64,000 nt of DNA from Firmicutes bacterium UBA6806 (GTDB lineage: Bacteria; Bacillota; Clostridia; Peptostreptococcales; Acidaminobacteraceae), in assembly GCA_002452745.1 (NCBI GenBank), contig DKFC01000014.1:124001-188000 (forward strand), given 5' to 3'. Positions within the stretch are counted from its first letter, which is position 1. Every line of letters starts with the position of its first letter. The notes below the pieces were generated by a model. It saw only the letters and a program-made list of their open reading frames with translations. It did no database searches and had not been told where the DNA came from. A program made the position numbers and the translations under genes. Of the stretch, positions 8,894 through 17,890 are shown in pieces.

Positions 8894-10645
8894 ATGGCAT
8901 TTGACGGATTGTTTATCCACCATTTAATAGGAGAAATAGCGCCTGAAATCACAGGTGGCAGAATAGATAAAATACATCAGCCGGAAAAAGACGAACTCTC
9001 CATGTCAATACGGGGCAGAGATAAAAACTTGACGCTTTTTATTTCCATTGAAAGCGCTATGCCCTACTTCACGCTGACCCATTCAAAAAAAGAGAATCCT
9101 CAGGCACCACCTATGTTCTGCATGCTCATGAGAAAACACCTCGCCGGCGGACGCATTGTGGATTTTTACCAGCTTGGAAATGAACGCATCATCGTGCTCG
9201 AAGTTGAATCTAAAAATGAACTCGGAGAGCTGGAGCGTAAAAAACTAATTGCTGAAATCATGGGCAAACACTCTAACTTAATACTCACTAAAGAGGATTT
9301 TACAGTGATAGACAGCATCAAACGAGTTACACCAGATATGAGCAGAATTAGAACCATTCTCCCGGGATTGAAATACGAGACGATTCCGAGCGATAAAATA
9401 AAGCTCTCCAAGTCTGAAAGCCTCTTTCTTCCCTCACTGTCCAAACTCGTTGCAGAAACGCCGTCTCAAAAATCCTATAAGGCACTTTACATGCTCATAG
9501 AAGGCATGAGTCCCATCTCTTCCAAATGGGTTCTCAACCATGCCGATCTTTCATTTGACACCCCTATAGGACAATTGACTTCGCCTGATCTTGAAAAAAT
9601 TATTACAGGCTTAAAGTTATTGGAAACCCATTTGGCAAATGAGGCATTCATCTATTACGATCAGTACGATATTCCGAGGGATATCTACTTCTTAGGTGAC
9701 TTGTTGGGACATAATTCCAAAAAGGTCTTTACGTCTTTTGCCGCAGCTGTTGACGAATACTATGGCACTCAAAATAAACAACTCAAAAACCACCAACGGG
9801 CAAATGACTTAAAAAAAGTGGTCTCCGGACGTCTTGAACGCGCTGAGAGCAAACTGAAGAAAATAGAGCTGGAACTTGAAACAGCAGAAAATTCAGAGCA
9901 GTATAAAATCTATGGCGAGCTGATTTTAGCCAACATCTATCGGCTTCACAAAGGTGATAATACTGCCATCGTGGAAAACTACTACGAACCCGACACACCT
10001 GAAATCACCATTCCCCTTGATGTGAGGCTCGATCCATCTGAAAACGCACAGCGATATTTCAAAAAATACAACAAACTTAAAACGGCAACTTCCCAGCTCA
10101 AAATTCAAATTAAAGAGACGAAAGAAGAAGCACAATACCTAGATCAAGTGCTGACCCTGCTCGAACACATAGAAGAACCATCAGAAATTGCCGATATCAA
10201 GCAAGAACTCGTGGAAGAGGGCTTTATTCGGGCTCGGGTTCAACCGAAAAAATCTAAGACGTCCAAAGAACTGTTCAGACGATTTGTCTCAACAGATGGC
10301 TTTGAGATACTGGTTGGAAAGAACAATAAACAAAACGATCAACTGACCCTAAAAGTTGCTTCTAATAAGGACATTTGGCTTCATACAAAAATCATCCCCG
10401 GTTCACATGTAATCATACGAACCGAAGGTGCTGAACCGCCAGAATCCACACTGCACGAAGCCGCCGTTATCGCTGCATATCACTCTAAAGCAAGGGAATC
10501 TTCAAACGTTCCAGTTGACTACACCCTTGTAAAACATGTGACTAAACCCAATGGCGCCAAACCCGGCATGGTTATCTACGTTCAAAATAAAACGCTCTTT
10601 GTCACACCTGATGAGGTGTTGGTAAACACTTTAAAAAAACAATAA
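8894..10645 (+). CDS. rqcH: Rqc2 homologue RqcH (NFACT protein)
   Basis: 583 residues, typical for RqcH/FpbA. With RqcP it adds C-terminal alanine tails to nascent chains on split 50S subunits, marking them for degradation. The NFACT-N domain starts MAFDGLFIHHLIGEI and has the IMGKHSNLIL segment. A central coiled-coil spans about residues 290-440. The NFACT-R domain near the C-terminus contains DIWLHTKIIPGSHVI (about residue 495). AGGAGG precedes the start. It is divergent from yicC, an arrangement seen in many Firmicutes. Confidence 0.93.
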   Translation: MAFDGLFIHHLIGEIAPEITGGRIDKIHQPEKDELSMSIRGRDKNLTLFISIESAMPYFTLTHSKKENPQAPPMFCMLMRKHLAGGRIVDFYQLGNERIIVLEVESKNELGELERKKLIAEIMGKHSNLILTKEDFTVIDSIKRVTPDMSRIRTILPGLKYETIPSDKIKLSKSESLFLPSLSKLVAETPSQKSYKALYMLIEGMSPISSKWVLNHADLSFDTPIGQLTSPDLEKIITGLKLLETHLANEAFIYYDQYDIPRDIYFLGDLLGHNSKKVFTSFAAAVDEYYGTQNKQLKNHQRANDLKKVVSGRLERAESKLKKIELELETAENSEQYKIYGELILANIYRLHKGDNTAIVENYYEPDTPEITIPLDVRLDPSENAQRYFKKYNKLKTATSQLKIQIKETKEEAQYLDQVLTLLEHIEEPSEIADIKQELVEEGFIRARVQPKKSKTSKELFRRFVSTDGFEILVGKNNKQNDQLTLKVASNKDIWLHTKIIPGSHVIIRTEGAEPPESTLHEAAVIAAYHSKARESSNVPVDYTLVKHVTKPNGAKPGMVIYVQNKTLFVTPDEVLVNTLKKQ

Positions 10646-10684
10646 CCACTAATGCTATTGTAAAACGACTTTAGAGAGGCCTTT

Positions 10685-11620
10685 ATGAAAAATAGGACAT
10701 CTATAATACTGGTTATCGCCATTGCAGTGATTTTCGCAGTTACCGCCGTGGCAAGTCCCTTTGAAAACGCTGATGTCCTCCGCATCGGCGTTCCCGAAGA
10801 GCTGGTTTCACTCCCCATCATGTATGCATATGAACATGGAAAGCTGGACTTTCCAGACAAGACCATAGAATTGATTCCATATGCCACCGAAAACCACATG
10901 ATCTATGATGCCACAACAGGGTATTTGGATGCTTTTTTGTGTGAGGCGCCCACTTTTATTGCCACCCGTGAGGCACTTGATGATTTCATTGTCATTTCCG
11001 CAACAACTAAGGATCTCTTCCTGATGGGCTCTCCTGAAAATAGCCATATCAGCAAACTCAATGACGTCAAAGCCGCCGCGCTTGGCGTTTACAATTACAA
11101 TCAGTGCGATTTGTTGCTCGACATGACCATTCAATCTCAAAACATCATTGGACTCACACTGGATGAAGCCTTGATAAACGATCCCATTCGCCGATGCGAA
11201 CTCTTATTAGACAGTTCTCTTGATTTTGGCATTTACCCTGCTCCCTACGCTGATTATCTTTCTCAACAAGGCGCAAGGAATCTTCAGAACATGCAGGATT
11301 TAGAACCGGCAATGCAGTTTCTCGTCTTTTCAGAGTCACTAGAAACTGAGCAAAGCGAGGCCGTATCCAACCTTGTGGCTGAGATCAACCACTGGGATCA
11401 AGATCGGACACTCTCCGATTCAAACATGCTCCTCTCAAAGTACCTCGATTTGCCACGAGACTACAAATTGAGAAAATTACCTGAGGCTTCTCTATTTCAA
11501 CGTCCAGACAGAGATCAACTTGATATGCTTCTGAGCTGGATGTACAACACCAAGAGAATCTCTTCAAAATACAAATACTCCGACATCGTCACAGAGCAGG
11601 CAACGGACATTGAAGACTAA
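10685..11620 (+). CDS. Exported NMT1/ThiY-like substrate-binding protein without transporter partners
   Basis: 311 residues. The N-terminus is a membrane-spanning signal (residues ~6-24, IILVIAIAVIFAVTAVA) with no lipobox cysteine, so it is either secreted or anchored by the uncleaved helix. The body resembles periplasmic binding proteins of the nitrate/sulfonate/thiamine-precursor class: LRIGVPEELVSLPI, then a ligand-cleft segment GYLDAFLCEAPTFIA, then the crossover KLNDVKAAALGVYN. No permease or ATPase is next to it. It lies 39 nt after rqcH and may be co-transcribed. The ligand is unknown. Confidence 0.6.
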   Translation: MKNRTSIILVIAIAVIFAVTAVASPFENADVLRIGVPEELVSLPIMYAYEHGKLDFPDKTIELIPYATENHMIYDATTGYLDAFLCEAPTFIATREALDDFIVISATTKDLFLMGSPENSHISKLNDVKAAALGVYNYNQCDLLLDMTIQSQNIIGLTLDEALINDPIRRCELLLDSSLDFGIYPAPYADYLSQQGARNLQNMQDLEPAMQFLVFSESLETEQSEAVSNLVAEINHWDQDRTLSDSNMLLSKYLDLPRDYKLRKLPEASLFQRPDRDQLDMLLSWMYNTKRISSKYKYSDIVTEQATDIED

Positions 11621-11712
11621 ATCAACTTTTTAAGTATATTGCTTTTTTGTTAATACTATATTCATATTTGTGTCTTATACTAGCATTAATATATGAAGAA
11701 AACTATAATTAA

Positions 11713-12339
11713 ATGGTTGGTGAAATCATGGAACATCCTAATAAAATAAACGGAATACAGTGGGCAGGCATTCTCTTAGGCCTTGTTGGCGCATTTTTTA
11801 TTGCATTTCCAACAATCATGGGTGTCATTGCCATAAAATTTATCACACTTTTGCTCATGTTTATTGGCTTTTACAGCGTCATGTTTTCCATGGCAGTCAG
11901 AAGTGTCCCCATTATTGTCATCAGTGGATCAATACTCCTTTTGAGCATTTATGCGTTCTTAAATCCAGAGTATATCCTTTTGGTCATTGGCATCGCATTT
12001 GTTCTCAATGGCATAAACGGACTTCTTCTCTACTTCAAGCGAAGGACAGAAAACTTTTTGTTATCTGGAGTTTTGATGATTCTTTTAGGTGTTTTTGCCA
12101 TTGTAAATGCAAAGGCGGCACTTGCCACAGTTATGTTAATTTTGGGAATTGTTATACTGACTTTCGGACTCATCTTGTTCTATCAGGGAAAACTGCTAAG
12201 ACCTCTAAAGCGGAGCTTCTTTTACAACTTTTCCGACCGATACCAGACAGGCTCTGAAGAGACTGTCAAGTCAAATAAACGTGTTATTATCAACATTGAT
12301 ACAGATGAAGTTGAAGAAGTTGACTACAAGGAAATTTAA
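11713..12339 (+). CDS. DUF308 (HdeD-like) multi-pass membrane protein
   Basis: 208 residues with about six transmembrane helices between residues 15 and 160, each rich in Gly/Ile/Leu and spaced like DUF308/HdeD repeats (LLGLVGAFFIAFP, VIGIAFVLNGINGLLLYF, MLILGIVILTFGLILFY). A cytosolic tail of about 45 residues ends in an acidic stretch. HdeD is linked to acid resistance in E. coli; no function is known in Clostridia. The start could also be the ATG at 11728; neither has a strong ribosome-binding site. A bidirectional terminator follows. Confidence 0.75.
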   Translation: MVGEIMEHPNKINGIQWAGILLGLVGAFFIAFPTIMGVIAIKFITLLLMFIGFYSVMFSMAVRSVPIIVISGSILLLSIYAFLNPEYILLVIGIAFVLNGINGLLLYFKRRTENFLLSGVLMILLGVFAIVNAKAALATVMLILGIVILTFGLILFYQGKLLRPLKRSFFYNFSDRYQTGSEETVKSNKRVIINIDTDEVEEVDYKEI

Positions 12340-12346
12340 ATCTTAC

Positions 12347-12381
12347 ATTAAAAAGAGCCATCAGACTGATGGCTCTTTTTT
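12347..12381. terminator. Bidirectional intrinsic terminator
   Basis: Arms AGAGCCATCA / TGATGGCTCT (12354-12376, loop GAC) with A and T runs on both sides. It serves the DUF308 gene (plus) and the convergent ABC operon (minus). Confidence 0.85.
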
Positions 12382-12389
12382 CGTTTATT

Positions 12390-14384
12390 TTATTTGAAAT
12401 GACTCAGTATCTCCTCAGACAAATCACTTCTTCTGACATAGGCGTACACCATACTGTCCAGTTTGTTTTTCATGCCCACACCCACCACATAATAGGGTTC
12501 ATTGTTTGAAAAGTACTCTCCATAGGACATATGATTCAAAATGAGATCCATTTCAGCTTCATCGGTTATGGTAACAGCTTTGCTCTCAGTTGATAGTACA
12601 GTTGTCGCCTTTGACTCATTTTCCACTTCTTCAAGGACAATGTAACTGGCAGATTCAGGTTTGAGTGCAATCGATTCCAAAAGGCCGAGTTTATCAAGCC
12701 AATTCTTTGTCTTCTCAAAGTTGGCATTTAAGGGGATGTCAACGAGGACATTTAATCCAATCTCATCTTCGAGAGCCCTAATGGTCTTGCTGTTGATATT
12801 ACTTGATACGTTGACATTGACATTCTGATCGGCGCTGTAAAAAGTCAGATGAGCATGGTCATACCGATTAAAAACCAACGCATCCGCATCTGCATCCAAT
12901 ATATCCTGTTTCAGCAGTCCAATCAATCGTTTGATATCGTTGGGATCGCTAATTTTTTCACGATTGTTCCAAAATTCATTGCTCTCCATCATAACCATTG
13001 ACACATCCGATTCAGACAAATTGAATATGTCATATTTTTGAGATTTGTATTCAGTTGAACCATAGAGCACATCGAAAATCTCCTTATACCTCATCTCATC
13101 AACCGAATAGCTTCTCTTTATCTTTGTTCCATTTTTTAGGTTATACTGCAAGTAGAACGTTTTGCCCCTGGGACTTCCCACATCTTCTCTGTTTAATTTT
13201 GAATGCAAATCACAAATTTCCCTGATGTTATCTGGTGATGCATACACCATTTGGTTCTCATCATAGATTTGATAAAAGTCTTCAAAGATGACACTTGAAA
13301 TATCCGCTCTGTCAGGAACGCGCTTCTCAAACCCAGTAATATCAAAAAACAAGATGCCTTGAAAAAGAATGACGGATGCCATCACCACTGCGTAGCCTTT
13401 TAAATGCTTTTTAATGATGTTAAAGCGCTTGTCGAGAACCATCTGTGACACGTAGTATCCAATTGTTCCACCGAGCAAATAGCCTATAAAAAGCGCCGTT
13501 TCAGTCTCGTAGATTGTCGAGATATAAGTGCCCCCAACAAAGATGCTACAAATGGTTACCCCCACAACAAATACCGGCTTAAGGGGCTCAAAGGCCACCA
13601 CGTCACCAGCCATTTCATCTTGTCGCTTTGCATATAAGAAGAAAGCCAGTATCATACAGCCAAAGATAAAAAAGAGTCCGCTAAAAACAGTGGCCGGTGT
13701 CACGGATGACGCCTGCATTTCAGATATCAACGTAAATGGCGAGAGCTTCACCATGATGTTTTCAATAAATCGACTGTTGTAAAAAAATCCCCTGAGTGTC
13801 ATCTGTAGATTGTGAAAAATTAAGCTCAGCAGTCCATAAGGTACTGAAAAAAATATGAGCGTCATAGCCAGTGCCGCCATGGTAAAGCCAGAAATCATAG
13901 AAACCGCCACTGTGAACATGTAAAGCCCCATCATATACATCACCGTAAGAAGCATGAAGTTAAGCGGCGAGTGGAGCACCCGATCACCTACAAACTCAGT
14001 CGCTGGATAGCAAACTAAGACAAAGAGCATGAAAAACAATTGAGGGATCACAATAGTCAGCGTCCCTGTGAAAATTTTCGTTCCCAGTATTTCATATCTG
14101 TGAAACGGGTAACTATGCATTCTGGCAATCTGTGTCGTACTGTGAAGGTACTTAAATTGAAAAATACCTAGCAGTATTGGAATTACAACAATAGTGAATA
14201 AAAATATCTTAGAATCAAAATTCATCAGATCCACCATGTATCTGGCAAATTTCTCCTTCCCAGACAATGAGGCAATTGGACCCGACAGAAAAAGAAGAAG
14301 TACATAGAGACCAACAATCCACCCGAAGTACATCAAATCGTGGCGAATGATATGACTGTTATAAAATGATTTCTTTAATTTCAT
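12390..14384 (-). CDS. ABC-2-type permease with large extracytoplasmic domain, YtrC/D-like
   Basis: 664 residues. The first ~340 residues hold about eight transmembrane helices, including IFLFTIVVIPILLGIFQF and the ABC-2 segment around TQIARMHSYPFHRYEILGTK. After a last helix (KGYAVVMASVILFQGILFF) a soluble domain of ~300 residues follows, probably outside the membrane. GGGGGAGAGG is placed for the ATG at 14384 rather than the ATG 21 nt earlier; the gene overlaps the upstream ATPase gene by 26 nt. Together with the ATPase and the YtrA-type regulator it forms an exporter. B. subtilis Ytr responds to cell-wall antibiotics. The substrate here is unknown. Confidence 0.75.
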   Translation of the reverse strand: MKLKKSFYNSHIIRHDLMYFGWIVGLYVLLLFLSGPIASLSGKEKFARYMVDLMNFDSKIFLFTIVVIPILLGIFQFKYLHSTTQIARMHSYPFHRYEILGTKIFTGTLTIVIPQLFFMLFVLVCYPATEFVGDRVLHSPLNFMLLTVMYMMGLYMFTVAVSMISGFTMAALAMTLIFFSVPYGLLSLIFHNLQMTLRGFFYNSRFIENIMVKLSPFTLISEMQASSVTPATVFSGLFFIFGCMILAFFLYAKRQDEMAGDVVAFEPLKPVFVVGVTICSIFVGGTYISTIYETETALFIGYLLGGTIGYYVSQMVLDKRFNIIKKHLKGYAVVMASVILFQGILFFDITGFEKRVPDRADISSVIFEDFYQIYDENQMVYASPDNIREICDLHSKLNREDVGSPRGKTFYLQYNLKNGTKIKRSYSVDEMRYKEIFDVLYGSTEYKSQKYDIFNLSESDVSMVMMESNEFWNNREKISDPNDIKRLIGLLKQDILDADADALVFNRYDHAHLTFYSADQNVNVNVSSNINSKTIRALEDEIGLNVLVDIPLNANFEKTKNWLDKLGLLESIALKPESASYIVLEEVENESKATTVLSTESKAVTITDEAEMDLILNHMSYGEYFSNNEPYYVVGVGMKNKLDSMVYAYVRRSDLSEEILSHFK

Positions 14385-15309
14385 ATCCCTCTCCCCCAAT
14401 TTCATAGATAAAAACTTCTTCCAAGGTCAATGGCAACATATCGACAAACCTTGGTTCAAACTGATTCAACCAGTTGAGAATACTTTCCTTTTCCCCTTTA
14501 ATGATATAGTTTCTCACTGATCCCAGCTTGCTTTCAAATAAAATGCGGCAATTCTCTGGTATAATGCATTCCACTTCTCTCTCAAACGATGTTTGAATCT
14601 TGTGAATATCCGTTTTTAACTCATCTAAATCCTTTTCAATGAGAATTTTCCCACCATAGATGATGCCCACATAGTCACATACATCTTCAAGTTCCCTCAA
14701 ATTATGAGAGGATATCAATACGGTTGTACCCCTTTCGGCAACATCCTGTACAATCAGTGACCAAACCCTTCGCCGTGTTACAGGATCGAGGCCATCCACC
14801 GGCTCATCCAATATCATAATATCGGGCATACTGGAAATCGCAAGCCAAAACGCCACCTGTTTTTTCATCCCTTTGGACATCTTTCGAATCAAGTGATTTT
14901 CATCAATTTCAAACATACCCTTAAGGGCTTCGTACCTTCTCTCGCTAAAAAATGGATAGATTCTACGATAAAACTGTGCAATTTTCTTGACAGTGTCAGT
15001 TGTATTATAATAGAGGTCATCCGAAATATAAGCCACTCTTTTTAAAATTTCAGAGTTGTCATAAATGGGTTTCCCATCAATTAATACTTGACCTCCATTT
15101 TGTCGGTATGACCCCACTAAATGCTTAATCAACGTGGTTTTTCCAGCGCCATTAGGGCCGATAAGTCCATAGATTGATCCTTGCTTAACGCTTATATCAA
15201 TGCCCTTCAAGGCTTCAAATTTTCCAAACTGCTTGGTCAAATTCTCTACTTTAATCATAATTTTCTTCTGGCTCAAAGGCGTTTCAAGTGTTGATGACTG
15301 ACTGTTCAT
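14359..15309 (-). CDS. ABC transporter ATP-binding protein, YtrB/BcrA-like
   Basis: 316 residues. Walker A GPNGAGKT is at residues 51-58, the signature reads MSKGMKKQVAF, and Walker B with the D-loop is MILDEPVDGLDP; the H-loop His is in LISSHNLRELE. A 90-residue C-terminal extension follows, as in BcrA/YtrB exporters. The start overlaps the regulator's stop as ATGA (15306-15309), with GGGGAGG upstream, so the N-terminal ~17 residues before MIKVENLTK are probably translated. Confidence 0.9.
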   Translation of the reverse strand: MNSQSSTLETPLSQKKIMIKVENLTKQFGKFEALKGIDISVKQGSIYGLIGPNGAGKTTLIKHLVGSYRQNGGQVLIDGKPIYDNSEILKRVAYISDDLYYNTTDTVKKIAQFYRRIYPFFSERRYEALKGMFEIDENHLIRKMSKGMKKQVAFWLAISSMPDIMILDEPVDGLDPVTRRRVWSLIVQDVAERGTTVLISSHNLRELEDVCDYVGIIYGGKILIEKDLDELKTDIHKIQTSFEREVECIIPENCRILFESKLGSVRNYIIKGEKESILNWLNQFEPRFVDMLPLTLEEVFIYEIGGEGYEIKEIIL

Positions 15310-15689
15310 ATCTCAGACCTCCCCTCTGCCTTAAATATTAATTTAACGAGTTTTACAACGTCGTTTTCCTTTATCTGATAGAATTTGACCTCTCTCAAAA
15401 GGCGTTCCAAATCCTCTAAAATTTCGTTCTTTTTTACACCACCCAAAGGCGAAGTCTGTCTTTTGACAAAACTGCCCTTTCCTTTAACGGTATAGATGAA
15501 CTCCTGTGATTCCAGCTCATGATATGCCCTCTGCACTGTATTGGGATTGAGCATCAAATTAGAAGCCAGTTCACGAACTGAAGGTAGCTTCTCATCTGCT
15601 TCAAGGTAACCATTGACGATGAATTTAACCATCTGTTCAATCAGCTGTTCATATATGGGTTTATGGCTTTTGGGATCAATCTGAAACAT
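15306..15689 (-). CDS. GntR-family regulator, YtrA subfamily
   Basis: 127 residues, the short length typical of YtrA. The winged helix is at residues ~10-75 (PIYEQLIEQMVKFIVNG, KLPSVRELASNLMLNPNTVQRAYHELE), followed by a short helical dimerisation tail and no ligand-binding domain. Such proteins repress their own ABC operon and are relieved by cell-envelope stress. It is the first gene of the three-gene operon; a matching inverted repeat lies 17 nt upstream of its start. Confidence 0.9.
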   Translation of the reverse strand: MFQIDPKSHKPIYEQLIEQMVKFIVNGYLEADEKLPSVRELASNLMLNPNTVQRAYHELESQEFIYTVKGKGSFVKRQTSPLGGVKKNEILEDLERLLREVKFYQIKENDVVKLVKLIFKAEGRSEI

Positions 15690-15705
15690 CTATCTACCTC
15701 TCTAC

Positions 15706-15730
15706 ACTGTATGACGTGATGTAATACAGT
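15706..15730 (-). promoter_or_regulatory. Probable YtrA operator
   Basis: Perfect inverted repeat ACTGTA-N13-TACAGT (15706-15711 and 15725-15730), 17 nt upstream of the ytrA-like start. From memory, the B. subtilis YtrA site has the same six-base arms and 13-nt spacing with AGTGTA/TACACT, differing by one base per arm. Confidence 0.6.
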
Positions 15731-15815
15731 ACTAGAATATTTTATCGTCGCATACTTTGCAATAAAAATCTCATTAAAATTTAATTAAAATGCCTTGCCC
15801 TTTCTCTGAAATCAT

Positions 15816-15840
15816 AAAAAGACGCATGATACACATGCGC
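15816..15840 (-). terminator. Intrinsic terminator after pyrR
   Basis: Minus-strand hairpin CGCATG(5 nt)CATGCG (15823-15839) followed by a T run (15816-15820). Confidence 0.65.
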
Positions 15841-15877
15841 CCTCAACTCAATACGAAATGAAAATTTAAGTTTGATT

Positions 15878-16414
15878 TTATTTTTGATAGATGGAAACTT
15901 CATTGCTGTCGTCCACTTCCATGAGCTTTACCTTTACGATTTCCTTGCTTGAAGTTGGGACGTTCTTGCCAACATAATCGGGTCTGATAGGCAATTCTCT
16001 ATGGCCTCTATCTACCAACACTGCCAGTTGTATTGAAGCAGGCCTCCCATAATCTATAATTGCATCCATCGCCGCCCTGACAGTTCTTCCTGTATAAATA
16101 ACATCATCGATTAAAATAACGATTTTACCGTCGATTTCAAAGTCAACCTCCAACCCCTTTACATCTGGTTGATAACTTTTGAGCGACAAGTCATCTCTGT
16201 ACATGGTGATATCCAAATTGCCAACTTTGAGTGGACTCCCCTCAATTTGCTCGATCTTCTCAGACAGCCTTGATGCAAGTGGTACTCCCCTTGATTTGAT
16301 GCCAATTAAGACGAGATTTTCAATACCCTTGTTCTTTTCAATAATTTCATGTGCCAATCTGGTCAAAGTCCTATCAATTGCCTTTTCGTCCAATATCTTC
16401 GCTTTAAATTCCAT
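15878..16414 (-). CDS. pyrR: Bifunctional pyr operon regulator / uracil phosphoribosyltransferase
   Basis: 178 residues. The PRPP motif VILIDDVIYTGRT is at 99-111, and the N-terminal LARIAHEI-like segment and the LVDRGHRELPI loop match PyrR. PyrR binds pyr mRNA leaders in response to UMP and has weak UPRTase activity. AGGAGG is 5 nt before the ATG, 9 nt after the rluD stop. The rluD-pyrR pairing is classical, but no pyr biosynthetic gene or PyrR attenuator follows; a terminator does. Its targets must lie elsewhere. Confidence 0.95.
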   Translation of the reverse strand: MEFKAKILDEKAIDRTLTRLAHEIIEKNKGIENLVLIGIKSRGVPLASRLSEKIEQIEGSPLKVGNLDITMYRDDLSLKSYQPDVKGLEVDFEIDGKIVILIDDVIYTGRTVRAAMDAIIDYGRPASIQLAVLVDRGHRELPIRPDYVGKNVPTSSKEIVKVKLMEVDDSNEVSIYQK

Positions 16415-16423
16415 CTCATCCTC

Positions 16424-17341
16424 CTATAGGCTTTTGCATTTATCGAGTAAACGATTAAAATATTCGGGAATTTCGGAATCGAATATCATGAGTTTGCCAG
16501 TGCTTGGGTGTACAAATCCCAGTGTTTTTGCGTGCAGTGCCTGCCCTTCATACTTTACTTTTTCGTTCTTTAATCCATAGACAGGATCTCCGAGAAGAGG
16601 GTATCCAATAGATGCCATGTGCACTCTAATCTGATGTGTTCTCCCAGTTTCGAGCTTGAGCTTCACAAATGTGTGGTGCTTATAGCGCTCAATCACTTCA
16701 TAATGTGTGACGGCCTCTCTTCCGCCTGTCACAATTGCCATGCGTTTTCTATCTTTCGGGTGTCTCCCCAAGGGTTTATTGACAGTACCTGTATCTGATT
16801 TGATGACACCGTTGACGATTGCATAGTACTCTCTAATAGATGTCTTATCTTTGAGCTGAGAAGCCAGACATTCGTGAGCAACGTTATTCTTTGCAACCAT
16901 CAACAGGCCTGAGGTATCCTTGTCAATTCGATGAACAATCCCCGGTCTGATAACCCCATTTATGGATGAGAGCTTATCTGTCAGCGACATGAGCGCATTG
17001 ACCAGTGTGCCGCTATAATTTCCAGGCGCAGGATGGACAACCATCCCCTGCGGCTTGTTTATTACCAAGACATCATCGTCTTCATACACAATTTCCAGTG
17101 GAATCTGTTCTGCTTGAATGCTCAAAAGTTCTGGTTCTGGAATATGAACTACAATTTCGTCCGATTCGCTTACTTTCGTCTTTTTATTATCTAACACGAT
17201 CCCATTTAAAGTAACTTGTCCCGCTGCAATCAGCTTTTGTATATAATTTCTGGAGAGATTGTTAAGCGCCCCGGAAAGATATGCATCTATCCTCGTTGGA
17301 GTCTCCTCCTCAACCTGAATTACAATGATTTCATCATCCAT
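16424..17341 (-). CDS. rluD: 23S rRNA pseudouridine synthase, RluD/RluA family
   Basis: 305 residues. An S4 RNA-binding domain (RIDAYLSGALNNLSRNYIQK, residues ~17-80) precedes the RluA-type catalytic domain, with HRIDKDTSG around residue 140 carrying the catalytic Asp. The segment GRTHQIRVHMASIG follows. RluD makes pseudouridines in helix 69 of 23S rRNA. The RluD label rests on the S4 domain and pyrR linkage; the exact target is inferred. Confidence 0.92.
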   Translation of the reverse strand: MDDEIIVIQVEEETPTRIDAYLSGALNNLSRNYIQKLIAAGQVTLNGIVLDNKKTKVSESDEIVVHIPEPELLSIQAEQIPLEIVYEDDDVLVINKPQGMVVHPAPGNYSGTLVNALMSLTDKLSSINGVIRPGIVHRIDKDTSGLLMVAKNNVAHECLASQLKDKTSIREYYAIVNGVIKSDTGTVNKPLGRHPKDRKRMAIVTGGREAVTHYEVIERYKHHTFVKLKLETGRTHQIRVHMASIGYPLLGDPVYGLKNEKVKYEGQALHAKTLGFVHPSTGKLMIFDSEIPEYFNRLLDKCKSL

Positions 17342-17417
17342 GCCTGCCTGCTTTCATAACTTTTAAAATCTATATCGCCAGTGATGAAGCTCCGTAGAAT
17401 TTTCTTCATAATGACGT

Positions 17418-17450
17418 GAAAAAAATAAAGCACCCATTATCAAGTGCTTT
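17418..17450 (-). terminator. Intrinsic terminator after the small membrane protein
   Basis: Arms AAAGCAC / GTGCTTT (17427-17433, 17444-17450), followed on the minus strand by a run of T. Confidence 0.7.
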
Positions 17451-17523
17451 AATAAGTTTGCTCTATAGATGCTATTTTATCAAATAATCGGGTTTTTTTG
17501 AAGGCCTATTTGGCAAAGATTTT

Positions 17524-17724
17524 CTAAAAAATAAGTTTCAGTAAAAACATCATTGCCATTACTGCAAATAATGGAACGAGCAGAAAAAGTGCCACTGGCA
17601 TAAAAAATAGAAACATTGCCATTCCGATTAAACCAAATGCAATTTTAGTCAATCCAAAGCCTATATGAAATAAAACTTTAAAGAGCATCATAATCACAAA
17701 TAAACTAAAAATAAAACTTAACAT
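17524..17724 (-). CDS. Small hydrophobic membrane protein, function unknown
   Basis: 66 residues, almost entirely hydrophobic, with two or three transmembrane helices (IFSLFVIMMLFKVLFHIGF; FGLIGMAMFLFFMPVALFL; LVPLFAVMAMMFLLKLIF). The ATG at 17724 has AAGGAG at good spacing, whereas the ATG 9 nt earlier directly abuts it. A terminator follows. The good ribosome-binding site and terminator support it as a real gene. I do not recognise a family. Confidence 0.65.
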   Translation of the reverse strand: MLSFIFSLFVIMMLFKVLFHIGFGLTKIAFGLIGMAMFLFFMPVALFLLVPLFAVMAMMFLLKLIF

Positions 17725-17772
17725 AATAACCATCTCCTTATAAACATGCTATAATAATTAAAGTTCTAATAC

Positions 17773-17795
17773 GGGAATGCATATATGGGATTCCC
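17773..17795. other. Short inverted repeat upstream of the exporter gene
   Basis: GGGAAT (17773-17778) and ATTCCC (17790-17795) lie between the divergent small membrane protein and exporter genes, about 95 nt before the latter. It has no T run, so it is not an obvious terminator; operator or leader hairpin is possible. Confidence 0.3.
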
Positions 17796-17890
17796 TTCGG
17801 GTATCTTTTATGAGGATATCATACACCTATAAAGTTGATATCTAGTTAATCCATGATTAGAACAAGATTAAAATAAGAGAAGGAATTTAT

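Noticed and set aside
11760..12257. 165-codon frame overlapping the DUF308 gene in another phase
   Set aside because: The DUF308 frame has the clear transmembrane pattern; the alternative is Cys/His-rich, as expected of an out-of-frame translation.
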